Positions 36,318 through 45,467 of a DNA stretch of 64,000 nucleotides are shown piece after piece. Both the position numbers and the translations under genes were made by a program. Origin of the DNA: Cercospora beticola (taxonomy: Eukaryota > Ascomycota > Dothideomycetes > Mycosphaerellales > Mycosphaerellaceae). The notes beneath the pieces are model-generated. The model worked only from the letters and a program-made list of their open reading frames with translations, did not search any database and had not been told where the DNA came from. Location of the stretch: contig NC_088940.1 in the NCBI RefSeq assembly GCF_033473495.1, forward strand, positions 992,001 through 1,056,000. Reading direction: 5' to 3'. Numbering within the stretch: the stretch's first letter is position 1; each line of letters begins with the position of its first letter.

Positions 36318-36789
36318 GGTGCGCGGTGGCAGGAAGGGCTATGGATGCAGGAGGACTCGGGGCCTGAATGTGGCGCATTGGGCATGCGTCGCGCAGCACG
36401 CAGTCGAAGATCGTGTCGTGTCTCAAGTGCAGCGTAGAGTGCCGCGCCGGGCGTGTCGAAGAAGACGGTGGGAGGAGTAGCAGCAGGGAAAGGTCTATGG
36501 CGCGCAAGATTAGTGTGCTGCCGAGAAGCGGATCATGGCAGCGGAAAGTAGGCGGGCAAGCAGGCAGGCAGCGGTCGGTGGGCCACGAGGCAATGCGTGC
36601 TCGCCGTTGCGCTGTTTGTTGCTACGGGAGGAAGTGACGACTTTGTTTATGCGCCCGCCCCGGAAAGCACGCACGAGCCAGCCACCGCCAAGACCGATGC
36701 ACCGCATGCATTACATTGCTTCTACTGCACTGCTGCTCCTACTCACGCGACCCCAACTAAGCGCATTCCGTTGATCTGACATTGCCATC
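36318..36789. other. Divergent promoter region between Cdc27 and Snd2 genes
   Basis: 0.47 kb. Contains short G/C-rich runs such as repeated GGCAGGCAAG-like units near 36548-36575. No gene seen. Confidence 0.5.
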
Positions 36790-37366
36790 ATGGCCAAAGT
36801 GAGTACTCACAAAACCCCCCTCTGCATAACACCGCATTGACGAAACTCCACAGAAAGCATTGAAAACACAAGCACAGTCCAATGCGGCTACTCTCAATCG
36901 CACCCACCAAATCTCCCTCGCCATCAATGCTCTGTATCTGGTTTTGAGCCTGCTGGTCTTCCGTCGACGGAATCTCTTCCTCTACTTCCTGTTCAATGCC
37001 CCCGCTCTCATCATCGAATTCTGGTTCGATCGCATTGCTCGTCCTACCTATGTCGATGGAGAGCTGAAGCGAGCTGGCGAGGACCTCGATGCCAAAGGAC
37101 TGACCGAATTCATGTGGGATGTACTTTATTGGACGTGGGGTACCATTGCCCTTGTCTCTCTGGTCGGAGACTACGGGTGGTGGGTTTACGCTGTCGTTCC
37201 GTTGTACAGCATCTGGAGCGCATGGACCACCTACAGTGGATTCAAAACTGGAATGGGAGGCATGATGCCCGGTGGCGCGACCGAGCCGGCAGCTGCACAA
37301 GGCGGGCAGAGTAAGCGACAAGCTAAGTTGGAGAAGAGAGGAGGGCAGAAAGTGCAGTACCGGTGA
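36790..37366 (+). CDS. SND2: SRP-independent ER targeting protein Snd2/TMEM208
   Basis: Snd2 is an ER membrane protein of the SND pathway, an alternative to SRP and GET for delivering membrane proteins with internal or C-terminal signals. Two exons, 36790-36798 (MAK) and 36854-37366, around a 55 bp intron (gtgagt..acag) give 173 residues, like yeast Snd2. Hydrophobic segments are at about 22-38, 44-64 and 104-140. The family pattern KALKTQAQSN followed by LNRTHQISLAINALYLV, and the tail rich in Gly, Gln and Lys, are clear. The three-codon first exon leaves only 9 coding bases before the intron, so the gene is easily mis-started in automatic annotation. It converges with the small gene at 37468-37758. 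Confidence 0.93.
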
Positions 37367-37467
37367 GGAGGGGAGCGCACTCAGCTGAGGTAGGTAGGCT
37401 GCTACTATCACTTCCTACCAAATTCGTATTGCTGCTACATCATTCCAAGAGATCCACTACTGCATGG

Positions 37468-37758
37468 CTAAAACCATCCTCCTGGATACCCACCTGCGCC
37501 TGGCATCTGCATGCCCATGAACTGATTTAAGGCATTTTCATACCACAGTTGGTCAGCCATCGCACCTCTCTCACCTCCATACGCCGACTCATACAACCAT
37601 GAGCCTTCTGGGCCATACCGTTGGAGGTTGTTCGCCAGGGCTTGCTCCTCGCGATGATAGATGCCCGAGTGGAATCGAGGGTCCTGTAATCCACGATAGA
37701 ATGGAAGACGTGCATCGGAAGAGAAGCGTCGACCACGCGAACCTGGCCACGGTTGCAT
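37468..37758 (-). CDS. Small YPGG-tail protein, paralogue 1 (96 aa), unknown function
   Basis: A single-exon gene for 96 residues, ATG at 37758 with A at -3. It has no signal peptide or membrane segment. The protein is rich in Gly, aromatic residues and charged residues and ends FMGMQMPGAGGYPGGWF. The same tail pattern ends the two plus-strand proteins at 38239 and 38862, so the three form a local family. This copy is the most divergent: it has GPEGSW where the others have SGxPSGW, and an N-terminal part (RRFSSDARLPFYRG) the others lack. It faces copy 2 across a 480 bp divergent promoter region. I recognise no known family. Confidence 0.72.
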   Translation of the reverse strand: MQPWPGSRGRRFSSDARLPFYRGLQDPRFHSGIYHREEQALANNLQRYGPEGSWLYESAYGGERGAMADQLWYENALNQFMGMQMPGAGGYPGGWF

Positions 37759-38238
37759 TTTGTAGGTTGTCCTGGACTGTTGTGAGATTGGTTCTGGATT
37801 TGCTGTGGGCCGATTCGATCTGGGAAACCGTGCTGTGGATGAGAAACCAGCCAGCTGGAGGATCAGTCGACATATATGCTTCTTTCCAAATCACATTCAC
37901 AGCACTGGGAACTGTAGCGCAGAATGGCATGGTGAAGGACGGAATCAAAAGCCCACTCGCCACCTCTGCTCGCCTCGTTCACAGTTTCGAGAACGATATG
38001 CTTCACGACACTTGATGCTTTGGCTACTATTGTATCGTGCAGAGACGCTAATTATCAGTATTGCATTGCGGACTTTGATTTTTACTACTTCCTGTGAAGG
38101 TAGTGAACATCAACTCGCACGACAAATATCCGTATATTCTCCAGTTGAAAGCTCTTTTCGAGATTCCTTTCCATCATAATCTGCGTCGGCTCCACCAACT
38201 TATTGCACAACCAAAACAAGGCAATTCAATTCACAATC
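37759..38238. other. Divergent promoter region between YPGG-tail paralogues 1 and 2
   Basis: 480 bp between two divergent start codons of related genes. It should carry both promoters and could allow shared control. No specific motif was identified. Confidence 0.5.
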
Positions 38239-38502
38239 ATGTCCTGGTACGTCTGGCCAGGTACCCGCGGTCAACCAATACCCTCCATGCCACAAGGCTA
38301 CTACGGACCTGACGATAGTTCCTTTCGAGGACATAACCACATCGTGACAATGAACGAAGTGAACAAACTCCGTGCAAGCGGACAACCTTCAGGGTGGGTG
38401 GGCTATCCCGGCGCTGAGCGAGCGTGGACGCAGGATGCGAGGAATACGTTCATGGGTATGCAGAGGCCACAAGGAGGCGTGTATCCTGGTGGATGGTTTT
38501 AG
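38239..38502 (+). CDS. Small YPGG-tail protein, paralogue 2 (87 aa), unknown function
   Basis: A single-exon gene for 87 residues. The frame stays open to 38203, but the ATG at 38239 (A at -3) gives the compact start MSWYVWPGTRGQP. The middle carries SGQPSGWVGYPGAERAW and the end is FMGMQRPQGGVYPGGWF. Paralogue 3 aligns over both blocks (SGxPSGWxGxPxAExxW and the tail), and the 3' flanks of the two genes are also similar, pointing to tandem duplication. No signal peptide, membrane helix or cysteine is present, so it is probably cytosolic. Function unknown; the Trp/Gly/Pro-rich conserved parts could be a small binding module. Confidence 0.75.
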   Translation: MSWYVWPGTRGQPIPSMPQGYYGPDDSSFRGHNHIVTMNEVNKLRASGQPSGWVGYPGAERAWTQDARNTFMGMQRPQGGVYPGGWF

Positions 38503-38861
38503 ATAGGCTGTTTAGTTGCCAGTAGGAGACCCATTCTTGAGTTCGTAGGAACATGATATCGTGTTGACTCAATTGGGTGTTTCTTCACTGACGTATCATG
38601 GTAGTATTCTTCTGTCGTGAATGCCTCTGAAAGTGGTGGCTGAACAGTGGCAACATTGACGCCACGGGCATAACAGAATGACGGCGCAATTCTGTTTTGT
38701 GCTCAGTGTAGTGAAGAGTGAGAGCCTTCCATTATACATACCCCTTCAGCGCTCTCTCCTTCTGCTCGCCCTTGCAACAACATCTAGCAGCCCCAGACAA
38801 CGTTGTCACGCGAACTCTCACATTCCCGAAACTCAAAGCAACCCTCTGACAATCAGCAACC
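38503..38861. other. Spacer between YPGG-tail paralogues 2 and 3
   Basis: It includes, at about 38539-38572, a block (gagttcgtaggaacatgata) that recurs with few changes after paralogue 3 at about 39129-39160. The rest would be the promoter of paralogue 3. No other gene is seen. Confidence 0.6.
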
Positions 38862-39107
38862 ATGATGCCTCGCAAGGGATCAACCTACTCCGGCCCCCAC
38901 GACTACTCCTATCCAGGCCGAAAAGGGTTTCTGCAGGACAGCTGGCGTACTGGCCTCGATCGCGAGATAACTCGCGCTTCTGGTCCACCAAGTGGCTGGT
39001 CGGGTAGCCCTCGTGCGGAATCGATTTGGCTGTTGGACGCACACAAATCTTTTGAGAAGATGAACAAGCCGAAGGGAGGAGTGTACCCTGGTGGGTACTA
39101 CGGGTAG
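38862..39107 (+). CDS. Small YPGG-tail protein, paralogue 3 (81 aa), unknown function
   Basis: A single-exon gene for 81 residues, ATG at 38862 in a strong context (caaccATG); a second ATG follows directly. It contains SGPPSGWSGSPRAESIW and ends FEKMNKPKGGVYPGGYYG, aligning with paralogue 2 from about residue 30 onward. The final WF of the other copies is replaced by YYG. The N-terminus (MMPRKGSTYSGPHDYSYPG) is basic and Tyr/Gly-rich. No signal peptide or membrane segment. It lies 359 bp after paralogue 2 on the same strand and is convergent with the reductase gene (85 bp gap). Confidence 0.75.
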   Translation: MMPRKGSTYSGPHDYSYPGRKGFLQDSWRTGLDREITRASGPPSGWSGSPRAESIWLLDAHKSFEKMNKPKGGVYPGGYYG

Positions 39108-39192
39108 GTGTATCTGAGTGTCATATGTGAGCTTGTAGGAATATGATAGTGTGCTGAACTAGCTTCGATGGATCTTTGCTTCCTTCTCAGAC

Positions 39193-40215
39193 TCATTTCT
39201 CTATTTTGACGACAATTTTGCCCCTTGTCCTGCCCGATTTGAGCTCCACGAATGCGGCCTTGGCGTCTTCGAGGTCGTAAGTCTTTGAGATCACAGGCTT
39301 CAACTTGCCTTCTGCAATCCATTGCGCAAGTTTCGCATAGTCTTCTGCCTTCGTGACACGTCGCAAGAATTCTGCCTTGCGAGGCACGCCGCCGAGCAAG
39401 GTGGGCAGATACATCATCTTCCACATTTCAGACCAAAATGCCCATGTCAATGTCGCAGCAATGGTGATGTATCGGCCTCCGGGCTTAAGATATGCTGATG
39501 ACTTCCAGAAGATGGCAGGGGTACCAGCACAGTCCACCAGCAGATCGTATTGCGTTCCTTGTCGTGTAATGTGAGCTGTGACATCGGTGTTGCGATAGTC
39601 GATGACTTCGTCCGCTCCTAGTTGTTTGCACAGCTCGACGTTTGCAGAAGAGCACGTTGTCGTAACATAACATCCTAGTGCTTTGGCGATCTGGATTGCA
39701 AATGTACCCGTTCCGCCGCTACCGCCATTGATTAGAACTTTGTTGCCGGATCGTACATTTGGTGCCAGGCATTGATATGCTGTGAGCCCAGCGACTCCCA
39801 GCGTTGCTCCATCTTGAAATGATACTGCATCAGGGAGCTTGACGACATTTTCGACACCTCGAACAACAAGATATTCAGCCAAGGAGCCGAACAGCGGAGG
39901 ATCGCTGCGGCCAAAGACGCGGTCTCCAGGATTGAGGTTGGGAAGATTCGTCGATACGATCGTTCCCCCAAAATCACCACATGGAATGAATGGTCTTTGC
40001 TTGATGTTCAGGGTGCTATAAATGCTTGATTCGGGTAGCTTGTAGTCCACTGGATTGGGAGAGGCGTATGCCACTTTGACCAGTGCTGAGTTCGAAGGGA
40101 GTGACGCCGCTTCTGCAGGTAGTGATGCGTCTGTAGTGTAACGGATGTCCTTATCGATGCCTCTCGTCTGGTCGCTGCATTGTGAGGCTCGCATGGATTG
40201 AGGAAGGGATGCCAT
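39193..40215 (-). CDS. Zinc-independent MDR reductase (quinone oxidoreductase-like)
   Basis: A medium-chain dehydrogenase/reductase of 340 residues that probably reduces quinones or enones with NADPH. The frame continues to 40302 but only from a GTG; the ATG at 40215 (accaacaATGG) gives MASLPQSMRASQC, a normal family start. Visible are the catalytic-domain blocks NPVDYK, PFIPCGDFGG and NPGDRVFG, the Rossmann motif NGGSGGTGTFAIQIAKALG, the site FGSLAEYLV, and the end KSGRTRGKIVVKI, all of the ZTA1/RTN4IP1-like group. Zinc ligands of alcohol dehydrogenases are absent. The physiological substrate is unknown. Confidence 0.9.
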   Translation of the reverse strand: MASLPQSMRASQCSDQTRGIDKDIRYTTDASLPAEAASLPSNSALVKVAYASPNPVDYKLPESSIYSTLNIKQRPFIPCGDFGGTIVSTNLPNLNPGDRVFGRSDPPLFGSLAEYLVVRGVENVVKLPDAVSFQDGATLGVAGLTAYQCLAPNVRSGNKVLINGGSGGTGTFAIQIAKALGCYVTTTCSSANVELCKQLGADEVIDYRNTDVTAHITRQGTQYDLLVDCAGTPAIFWKSSAYLKPGGRYITIAATLTWAFWSEMWKMMYLPTLLGGVPRKAEFLRRVTKAEDYAKLAQWIAEGKLKPVISKTYDLEDAKAAFVELKSGRTRGKIVVKIEK

Positions 40216-40814
40216 TGTTGGTAGATTCCTGGACTGCGAGTGAGCTGTCTGGTCAAATCGGATATATCTGAAAGCCGCCTGCTGTGCAAAAATTTCTACC
40301 ACGTGCTAAGTGTCGCGGCTAATAAGCCTTTGCCAGTTCCATATAGCCACTGTACCTCGGCCGTGTGACCAGCGTTCTGTGATCCGCGAGCATGTGCAGT
40401 CAAGCAAGAAGCAAAGTGGAGGATGGAGAGATTGATCGTGCCGTTCGCCGTCGGAGGAACTTGCTTCGGTATTAGATAGCACGCTGAACAGTGTCAGAGG
40501 GATCCACTGCTCACATCCAGCACAATTGCACTATGCTGAGCCGCAAATGTGCACCGATACTCTGGCCACGAGAGGGAACAGCTGATGAAGTGAAGTGAGC
40601 TGAGGTGAGGCGTGGTGGTGGTGGGAGAAAGGCGCCGCTCGGGCCACCGCACTGGAAAGTGGGTCCTTCGAACGCGACGCGGTCGCGTACTTCGATCGCA
40701 ACACTGATTGATGCGACAACATTTGCGATCGACCGTCGACGACTCTTCACAACACAGCGCCGAGCTGGCTGAATCGTTGGGCGCGCGCTGTTGAGCGCCT
40801 TCAACACTCTCACG
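40216..40814. other. Divergent promoter region between reductase and Smc3 genes
   Basis: About 0.6 kb. Nothing specific recognised apart from general promoter-like sequence. Confidence 0.5.
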
Positions 40815-43800
40815 ATGTATATCAAGCAGATCATCATTCAAGGCTTCAAGTCTTACAAGGACCAAACGGTGATCGAGCCATTCTCTCCCAAGCACAATGT
40901 CATCGTCGGGCGCAATGGCTCTGGCAAGAGTAACTTCTTCGCCGCAATTCGATTCGTGCTCAGCGACAAGTACACGCAACTTGGTCGCGAGGAGCGACAA
41001 GGACTGCTCCACGAAGGCACCGGCTCAGCCGTGATGAGTGCTTACGTCGAACTCATCTTTGACAATAGCGATGAGCGATTTCCAACAAACACCCCCGAAG
41101 TCATCTTGCGTCGAACGATTGGGCAAAAGAAGGACGAGTACAGCTTGAACCGCAAGAACACCACCAAGCAGGAAGTGCTCAGCCTGCTCGAGAGTGCCGG
41201 CTTCAGTCGCAGTAATCCGTACTATATTGTGCCTCAAGGCAGAGTAACGGCGATCACCAACATGAAAGATCAGGAGCGACTCAATATGCTGAAAGAAGTG
41301 GCGGGTACTGGTGTCTACGAGAGCAGAAGAGCAGAGTCATTCAAGATCATGGAAGAGACCAAGCAGAAGCGGGCCAAGATCGACGATTTGCTTGAGCACA
41401 TTCGTGGCAGACTAGGAGAGCTTGAGGAAGAAAAGGAAGAGCTGCGTCAGTTTCAGGAAAAGGACCGCGAGCGAAGGTGTCTTGAGTACACGATTCACCA
41501 CAAGGAGCAAGAGCGACTGGAAGAACAAATCGCACGAATCGACGACGATCGCGATGGCGGAATGGAGCAGAACGAGGAGAACCGCGACAACCTGAAAGCC
41601 GCTGAACAACAGATGGACGCGATTGAGGCCGAAATCACCAGTCTCCAGGGCAAGATGAAGCTACTGGCGCAGGAGCAATTACAATACAAGGAGGAGCGTG
41701 TCGACATATCGCGAAGCAAGGCACAGATCGAATCAGAGGTACAAGCTATGCAAGACAATCAAGCAACGGCTCAGCAGGCGCAGGATCAACGTGCGAATGA
41801 GCTGCGTAATGTGCAGAAACAGATCAAGAAGCATGAATCCGAACTTGCTCAATTATTGCCGCAGTATCAAGCGAAGAAAGATGAAAACAAAGCTATCCAG
41901 CAGCAAATCAACGATGCCAATGCCACGATCCAACGTCTGTATGCTAAACAAGGACGCCCCAACCAATTCCGCACCAAGAAAGAGCGCGACGATTGGATGA
42001 AGCAGGAAATCGCCTCGATCAATGAAAGTCTTGCCACAAGAAAAGCTATCCGCATGCAGACTGAAGAAGATATTAGCGAGTTCGAGTCGCAGATCTCACA
42101 ATTGGAAGCTGATATTGGTGAACTGCGACATCGGATCGAAAACCGTGGCGACGAGCAACAAAACATTTCCTCAGAGGTTCAACAGGCGAAGGACGCAGCG
42201 GAGCAGCTCCAGGATCAACGTCGGGAGCTGTGGCGAGAGGAGGCGAAGCTCGGCACTGTCATTGACAACGCACAAGCGGAATACGATAAGGCCGAGAGGG
42301 ACTTGGGTGGCATAATGGACAGCAATACCGCTCGTGGACTCGCATCAGTTCGGCGTATCGTCGCGAAGCAAGAGATAGAGGGCGCCTATGGTCCCCTCGG
42401 AGAACTTTTCGATTGCAACCCAAAGTACAAGACCGCAGTGGAGGTCACAGCAGGCGCTTCGTTATTTCACTATGTCGTCGACACTGACGAGACTGCCGAA
42501 AAACTCATCAAAGTCCTACAGCACGAGAAAGGTGGACGAGTGACCTTCACTCCGCTAAACCGGATCAAAGCACGGCCAGCCGATGTTCCGAAGGCCAGCG
42601 ATGCGGTCCCATTGATCAGCAAGCTGAAATACAATTTGGAATTTGAGAGTGCCATGCAGCAAGTCTTTGGCAAGACTATTGTCTGCCCGAACCTGCAGGT
42701 CGCAGCTCAATATGCTCGCAGTCACTCTGTCAGTGCTATTACCCCTGATGGAGATCGATCGGACAAGAAGGGTGCGCTCACAGGCGGATACTATGACACG
42801 AAACGCTCGCGCATTGACTGCATGAAGCGTCTCGTGACCGCGAGAGCAGAGCTCGAGCGTGTTAGTGGTCGGAAAGATGAGATTCGACAAGAGCTCGAGA
42901 AGCTTGACCAGAAAGTCACCAAAGCAAGAACTAACTATCAGAAGATCGAGCAAAAGCGAGAGCAGCTTGAAGGTGGCTACGGTCCGCTTCGGGATGAGCT
43001 ACGACGTAAGGAGCAAGACCTGAACAAGCGACGTGACGAACTTGAAAGCAAGCAACGCTCATTGGAGAATCTCGACTCTTTATTGGGTGCTCTCAGCACT
43101 CAGCTCAGCAGCTATCAGTCCGAGTTGCAGGCAGACTTTAAGAAAGCACTGAGCAACCAAGAGGAGCAGGAGTTGAATGCAGCGAACGGCCAGCTACCAG
43201 ATCTGAGGAAGCAATATGCGGAGCTTGGCCGGGAATTGTCAGACTTGGAGGTTCAGAAGCGGAGTCTTGAGGATATCCTGAATGTTAACCTTCGACCTCG
43301 CCTCTACGAACTACAAGGCGCAGAACTGGATGCCAATGCCGATAGTACCGGCAAGGTCAATGCCAGGCTGACAGACCGAAGCAACGATCTCAAGCGCGCC
43401 ACTAAGACGCTGAACAGTATCGACAAGAGGCTGCAAGAGATTGAGGGCTCGATTGAGAGTGCACAGGAAGAACTGCAAAGCCTAGAGACGAAGCGCACCG
43501 AGCAGCGAGCGGAACTAGAGAAGCTTGAGCAAGCCATTCGTCGTCACCAAAACAGAATCGAAAAGGGTGCGGAGAGGCGGGGACAATTCCAATCGCTGCT
43601 GAACCAGGAGCTTGCAACCATCCGCAATTTGGGCGTGCTGCCGGAGGCTGCGTTCACGCCGCAATATGCGAACCTCAGCTCTGACAATGCCACCAAGCGC
43701 CTGCGCAAAACACAAGAAGCTCTCAAGAAGTACGGCCATGTCAACAAGAAAGCCTTCGAGCAGTTTGCACAATTTGAGCGTCAACGTGAGGAGCTCGAGA

Positions 43801-44429
43801 AGCGTCGTCGCGACCTAGATAACAGTGACAACTCCATCAAGGAGCTCATTGAAGTCCTTGACCAGCGCAAAGATGAGGCCATCGAACGAACTTTCCGACA
43901 GGTCAGCAAGGAGTTCCACACTATCTTCGAAAAGCTCGTGCCAGCTGGTATGGGAAGGTTGATCATACAGCGTCGCAGCGATCGCCAAGCAAATGGAGGT
44001 GCAGAAGACGACAGTGACGATGAAGGGCGCGAGAAGGACAGCGTGGAGAACTACATCGGCATTGGTATTTCCGTCTCTTTCAACTCCAAACACGACGAGC
44101 AGCAACGTATCCAACAACTATCGGGTGGACAAAAGTCGCTGTGTGCTCTGGCGCTCGTGTTTGCCATTCAGGCTTCAGATCCTGCACCTTTCTATCTCTT
44201 CGACGAGATCGATGCCAATCTGGACGCACAGTACCGCACGGCTGTGGCTCAGCTTCTGCAAGAATCAAGCCAGACTGGGCAGTTCATCTGCACTACGTTC
44301 AGGCCGGAGATGCTGCACGTTGCCGAGAAGTGCTACGGTGTCAGTTATCTGAACAAAGCCAGTAGTATCGATGTCGTTTCAAAAGAACAGGCGTTGGACT
44401 TTGTCGAGGGACAAATCAGTGGGAAGTAG
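40815..44429 (+). CDS. SMC3: Cohesin subunit Smc3, complete, intronless
   Basis: Smc3 pairs with Smc1 and the Scc1 kleisin in the cohesin ring that holds sister chromatids together. The ATG at 40815 gives MYIKQIIIQGFKSYKDQTV, the universal Smc3 start; the short upstream extension of the frame lacks an ATG. The protein is 1204 residues. Walker A is GRNGSGKS at 32-39. The acetylation pair Lys105-Lys106 (KKDEYS) targeted by Eco1 is present. A long coiled coil is interrupted by the hinge near residues 515-680 (GGRVTFTPLNRIKARP, DGDRSDKKGALTGGY). The C-terminal head has the signature LSGGQKSLCALAL and Walker B FYLFDEIDANLD. It is uninterrupted over 3.6 kb, in contrast to several short intron-bearing genes here. 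Confidence 0.98.
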   Translation: MYIKQIIIQGFKSYKDQTVIEPFSPKHNVIVGRNGSGKSNFFAAIRFVLSDKYTQLGREERQGLLHEGTGSAVMSAYVELIFDNSDERFPTNTPEVILRRTIGQKKDEYSLNRKNTTKQEVLSLLESAGFSRSNPYYIVPQGRVTAITNMKDQERLNMLKEVAGTGVYESRRAESFKIMEETKQKRAKIDDLLEHIRGRLGELEEEKEELRQFQEKDRERRCLEYTIHHKEQERLEEQIARIDDDRDGGMEQNEENRDNLKAAEQQMDAIEAEITSLQGKMKLLAQEQLQYKEERVDISRSKAQIESEVQAMQDNQATAQQAQDQRANELRNVQKQIKKHESELAQLLPQYQAKKDENKAIQQQINDANATIQRLYAKQGRPNQFRTKKERDDWMKQEIASINESLATRKAIRMQTEEDISEFESQISQLEADIGELRHRIENRGDEQQNISSEVQQAKDAAEQLQDQRRELWREEAKLGTVIDNAQAEYDKAERDLGGIMDSNTARGLASVRRIVAKQEIEGAYGPLGELFDCNPKYKTAVEVTAGASLFHYVVDTDETAEKLIKVLQHEKGGRVTFTPLNRIKARPADVPKASDAVPLISKLKYNLEFESAMQQVFGKTIVCPNLQVAAQYARSHSVSAITPDGDRSDKKGALTGGYYDTKRSRIDCMKRLVTARAELERVSGRKDEIRQELEKLDQKVTKARTNYQKIEQKREQLEGGYGPLRDELRRKEQDLNKRRDELESKQRSLENLDSLLGALSTQLSSYQSELQADFKKALSNQEEQELNAANGQLPDLRKQYAELGRELSDLEVQKRSLEDILNVNLRPRLYELQGAELDANADSTGKVNARLTDRSNDLKRATKTLNSIDKRLQEIEGSIESAQEELQSLETKRTEQRAELEKLEQAIRRHQNRIEKGAERRGQFQSLLNQELATIRNLGVLPEAAFTPQYANLSSDNATKRLRKTQEALKKYGHVNKKAFEQFAQFERQREELEKRRRDLDNSDNSIKELIEVLDQRKDEAIERTFRQVSKEFHTIFEKLVPAGMGRLIIQRRSDRQANGGAEDDSDDEGREKDSVENYIGIGISVSFNSKHDEQQRIQQLSGGQKSLCALALVFAIQASDPAPFYLFDEIDANLDAQYRTAVAQLLQESSQTGQFICTTFRPEMLHVAEKCYGVSYLNKASSIDVVSKEQALDFVEGQISGK

Positions 44430-45467
44430 ACATGCTCGCGGTGAGCGAAAGGGCGAATCTCTTTTGCGAACAATGCTTCGTTGTGGATGGAGAGGTCAGA
44501 TGCGCTTTCTGTGCGTGATGTAAACGGATGCCTTGGGCAGGAACGTCGATACCCGTATGTATTATGTCGAAATGCTACGCAATAATGCAATGATCTGTGC
44601 TTCTCGAAATGCTACATTTCACCCAAGTCAGCTTCTAATGCTACATTTTCGCAATTGCATTGTAACAAGAAATATACGGGTGAATCAGGGCTCTCTTTGA
44701 TCACGCATGTAGCTCAAGATCCAATAGATTTTGGCAGAGCGACTGGTGCGCTGTCCAGTGCCCGGCGGGTTGCTTCCAGGATGGAGCGACCACAACCGGA
44801 CACTTTGCGGGCTTTGGTTTGCATCATGTGAGTTGGAGGCTAGGGTGATGGAGCTTACCTGGAAGAATGATGTCGACATGGAACTCTTGGAAGGGCTCAT
44901 CTGTTTGGAGAGAAACATTCAAGACCGATGACAGATTCTGGCTTGTGATTGGTGCGATAAAGCCTCACGCTAGACGATAGCCAAAAACTTCGAGTCGACT
45001 CGAATCCGACTCGAATCTGACTCGGCTTCGAAAGAGCTTTTGGACGCCCGCTGGCTTTTTCTGCCAGGTTCTGCTTGGCGCCAGCGCACGGCCTTTGTCG
45101 GCTTTGCGAGTTGTTCCGACGTGCATCGTGCCTCCTGACCTCACGGCAGCCAGTGAGCATTTTGAAGGGGTAACAGCTTTCTCATAGCGCTGCATTATCA
45201 CGCCTGCACTTACTCTTCGGGCTCACTGTGGCCTTGTTCGCAAAACGCCCGCTCTCAATGCTGGTCCACTACACACGCCATAGCTTTCCCCAGATGGAGC
45301 AAACTCTGGGTTTCGCGGTGAGGATCGAAAAGATTTTTCCCGTGCTCTCTCATGTCGGGTCTTGATAAGGACCATTGACTTTCCTTGCTCTCTTGATAGA
45401 CTATTTTCCTTTCTGAGATCAGTGTATACTCTACTACTACTCGAGCATAGATCTTACTTACATACAC
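44430..45467. other. 1 kb intergenic region upstream of L-asparaginase
   Basis: Holds the Smc3 3' UTR and the asparaginase promoter, plus the short tandem repeat at 44991-45029 listed separately. No gene or RNA gene recognised. Confidence 0.55.
44991..45029. repeat. Three 11-bp tandem units overlapping a 12-bp palindrome
   Basis: Two near-identical units GACTCGAATCC/T (44997-45007, 45008-45018) and a third degenerate unit (GACTCGGCTTC, 45019-45029) run in tandem. The first overlaps a perfect 12-bp palindrome, CGAGTCGACTCG (44991-45002). It lies about 450 bp upstream of the asparaginase start and could be a regulator-binding site, or simply a local duplication. Confidence 0.75.

Noticed and set aside
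40216..40302. Longer N-terminus of the MDR reductase from 40302
   Set aside because: The first codon there is GTG, and the extra residues do not resemble the family. The ATG at 40215 has good context.
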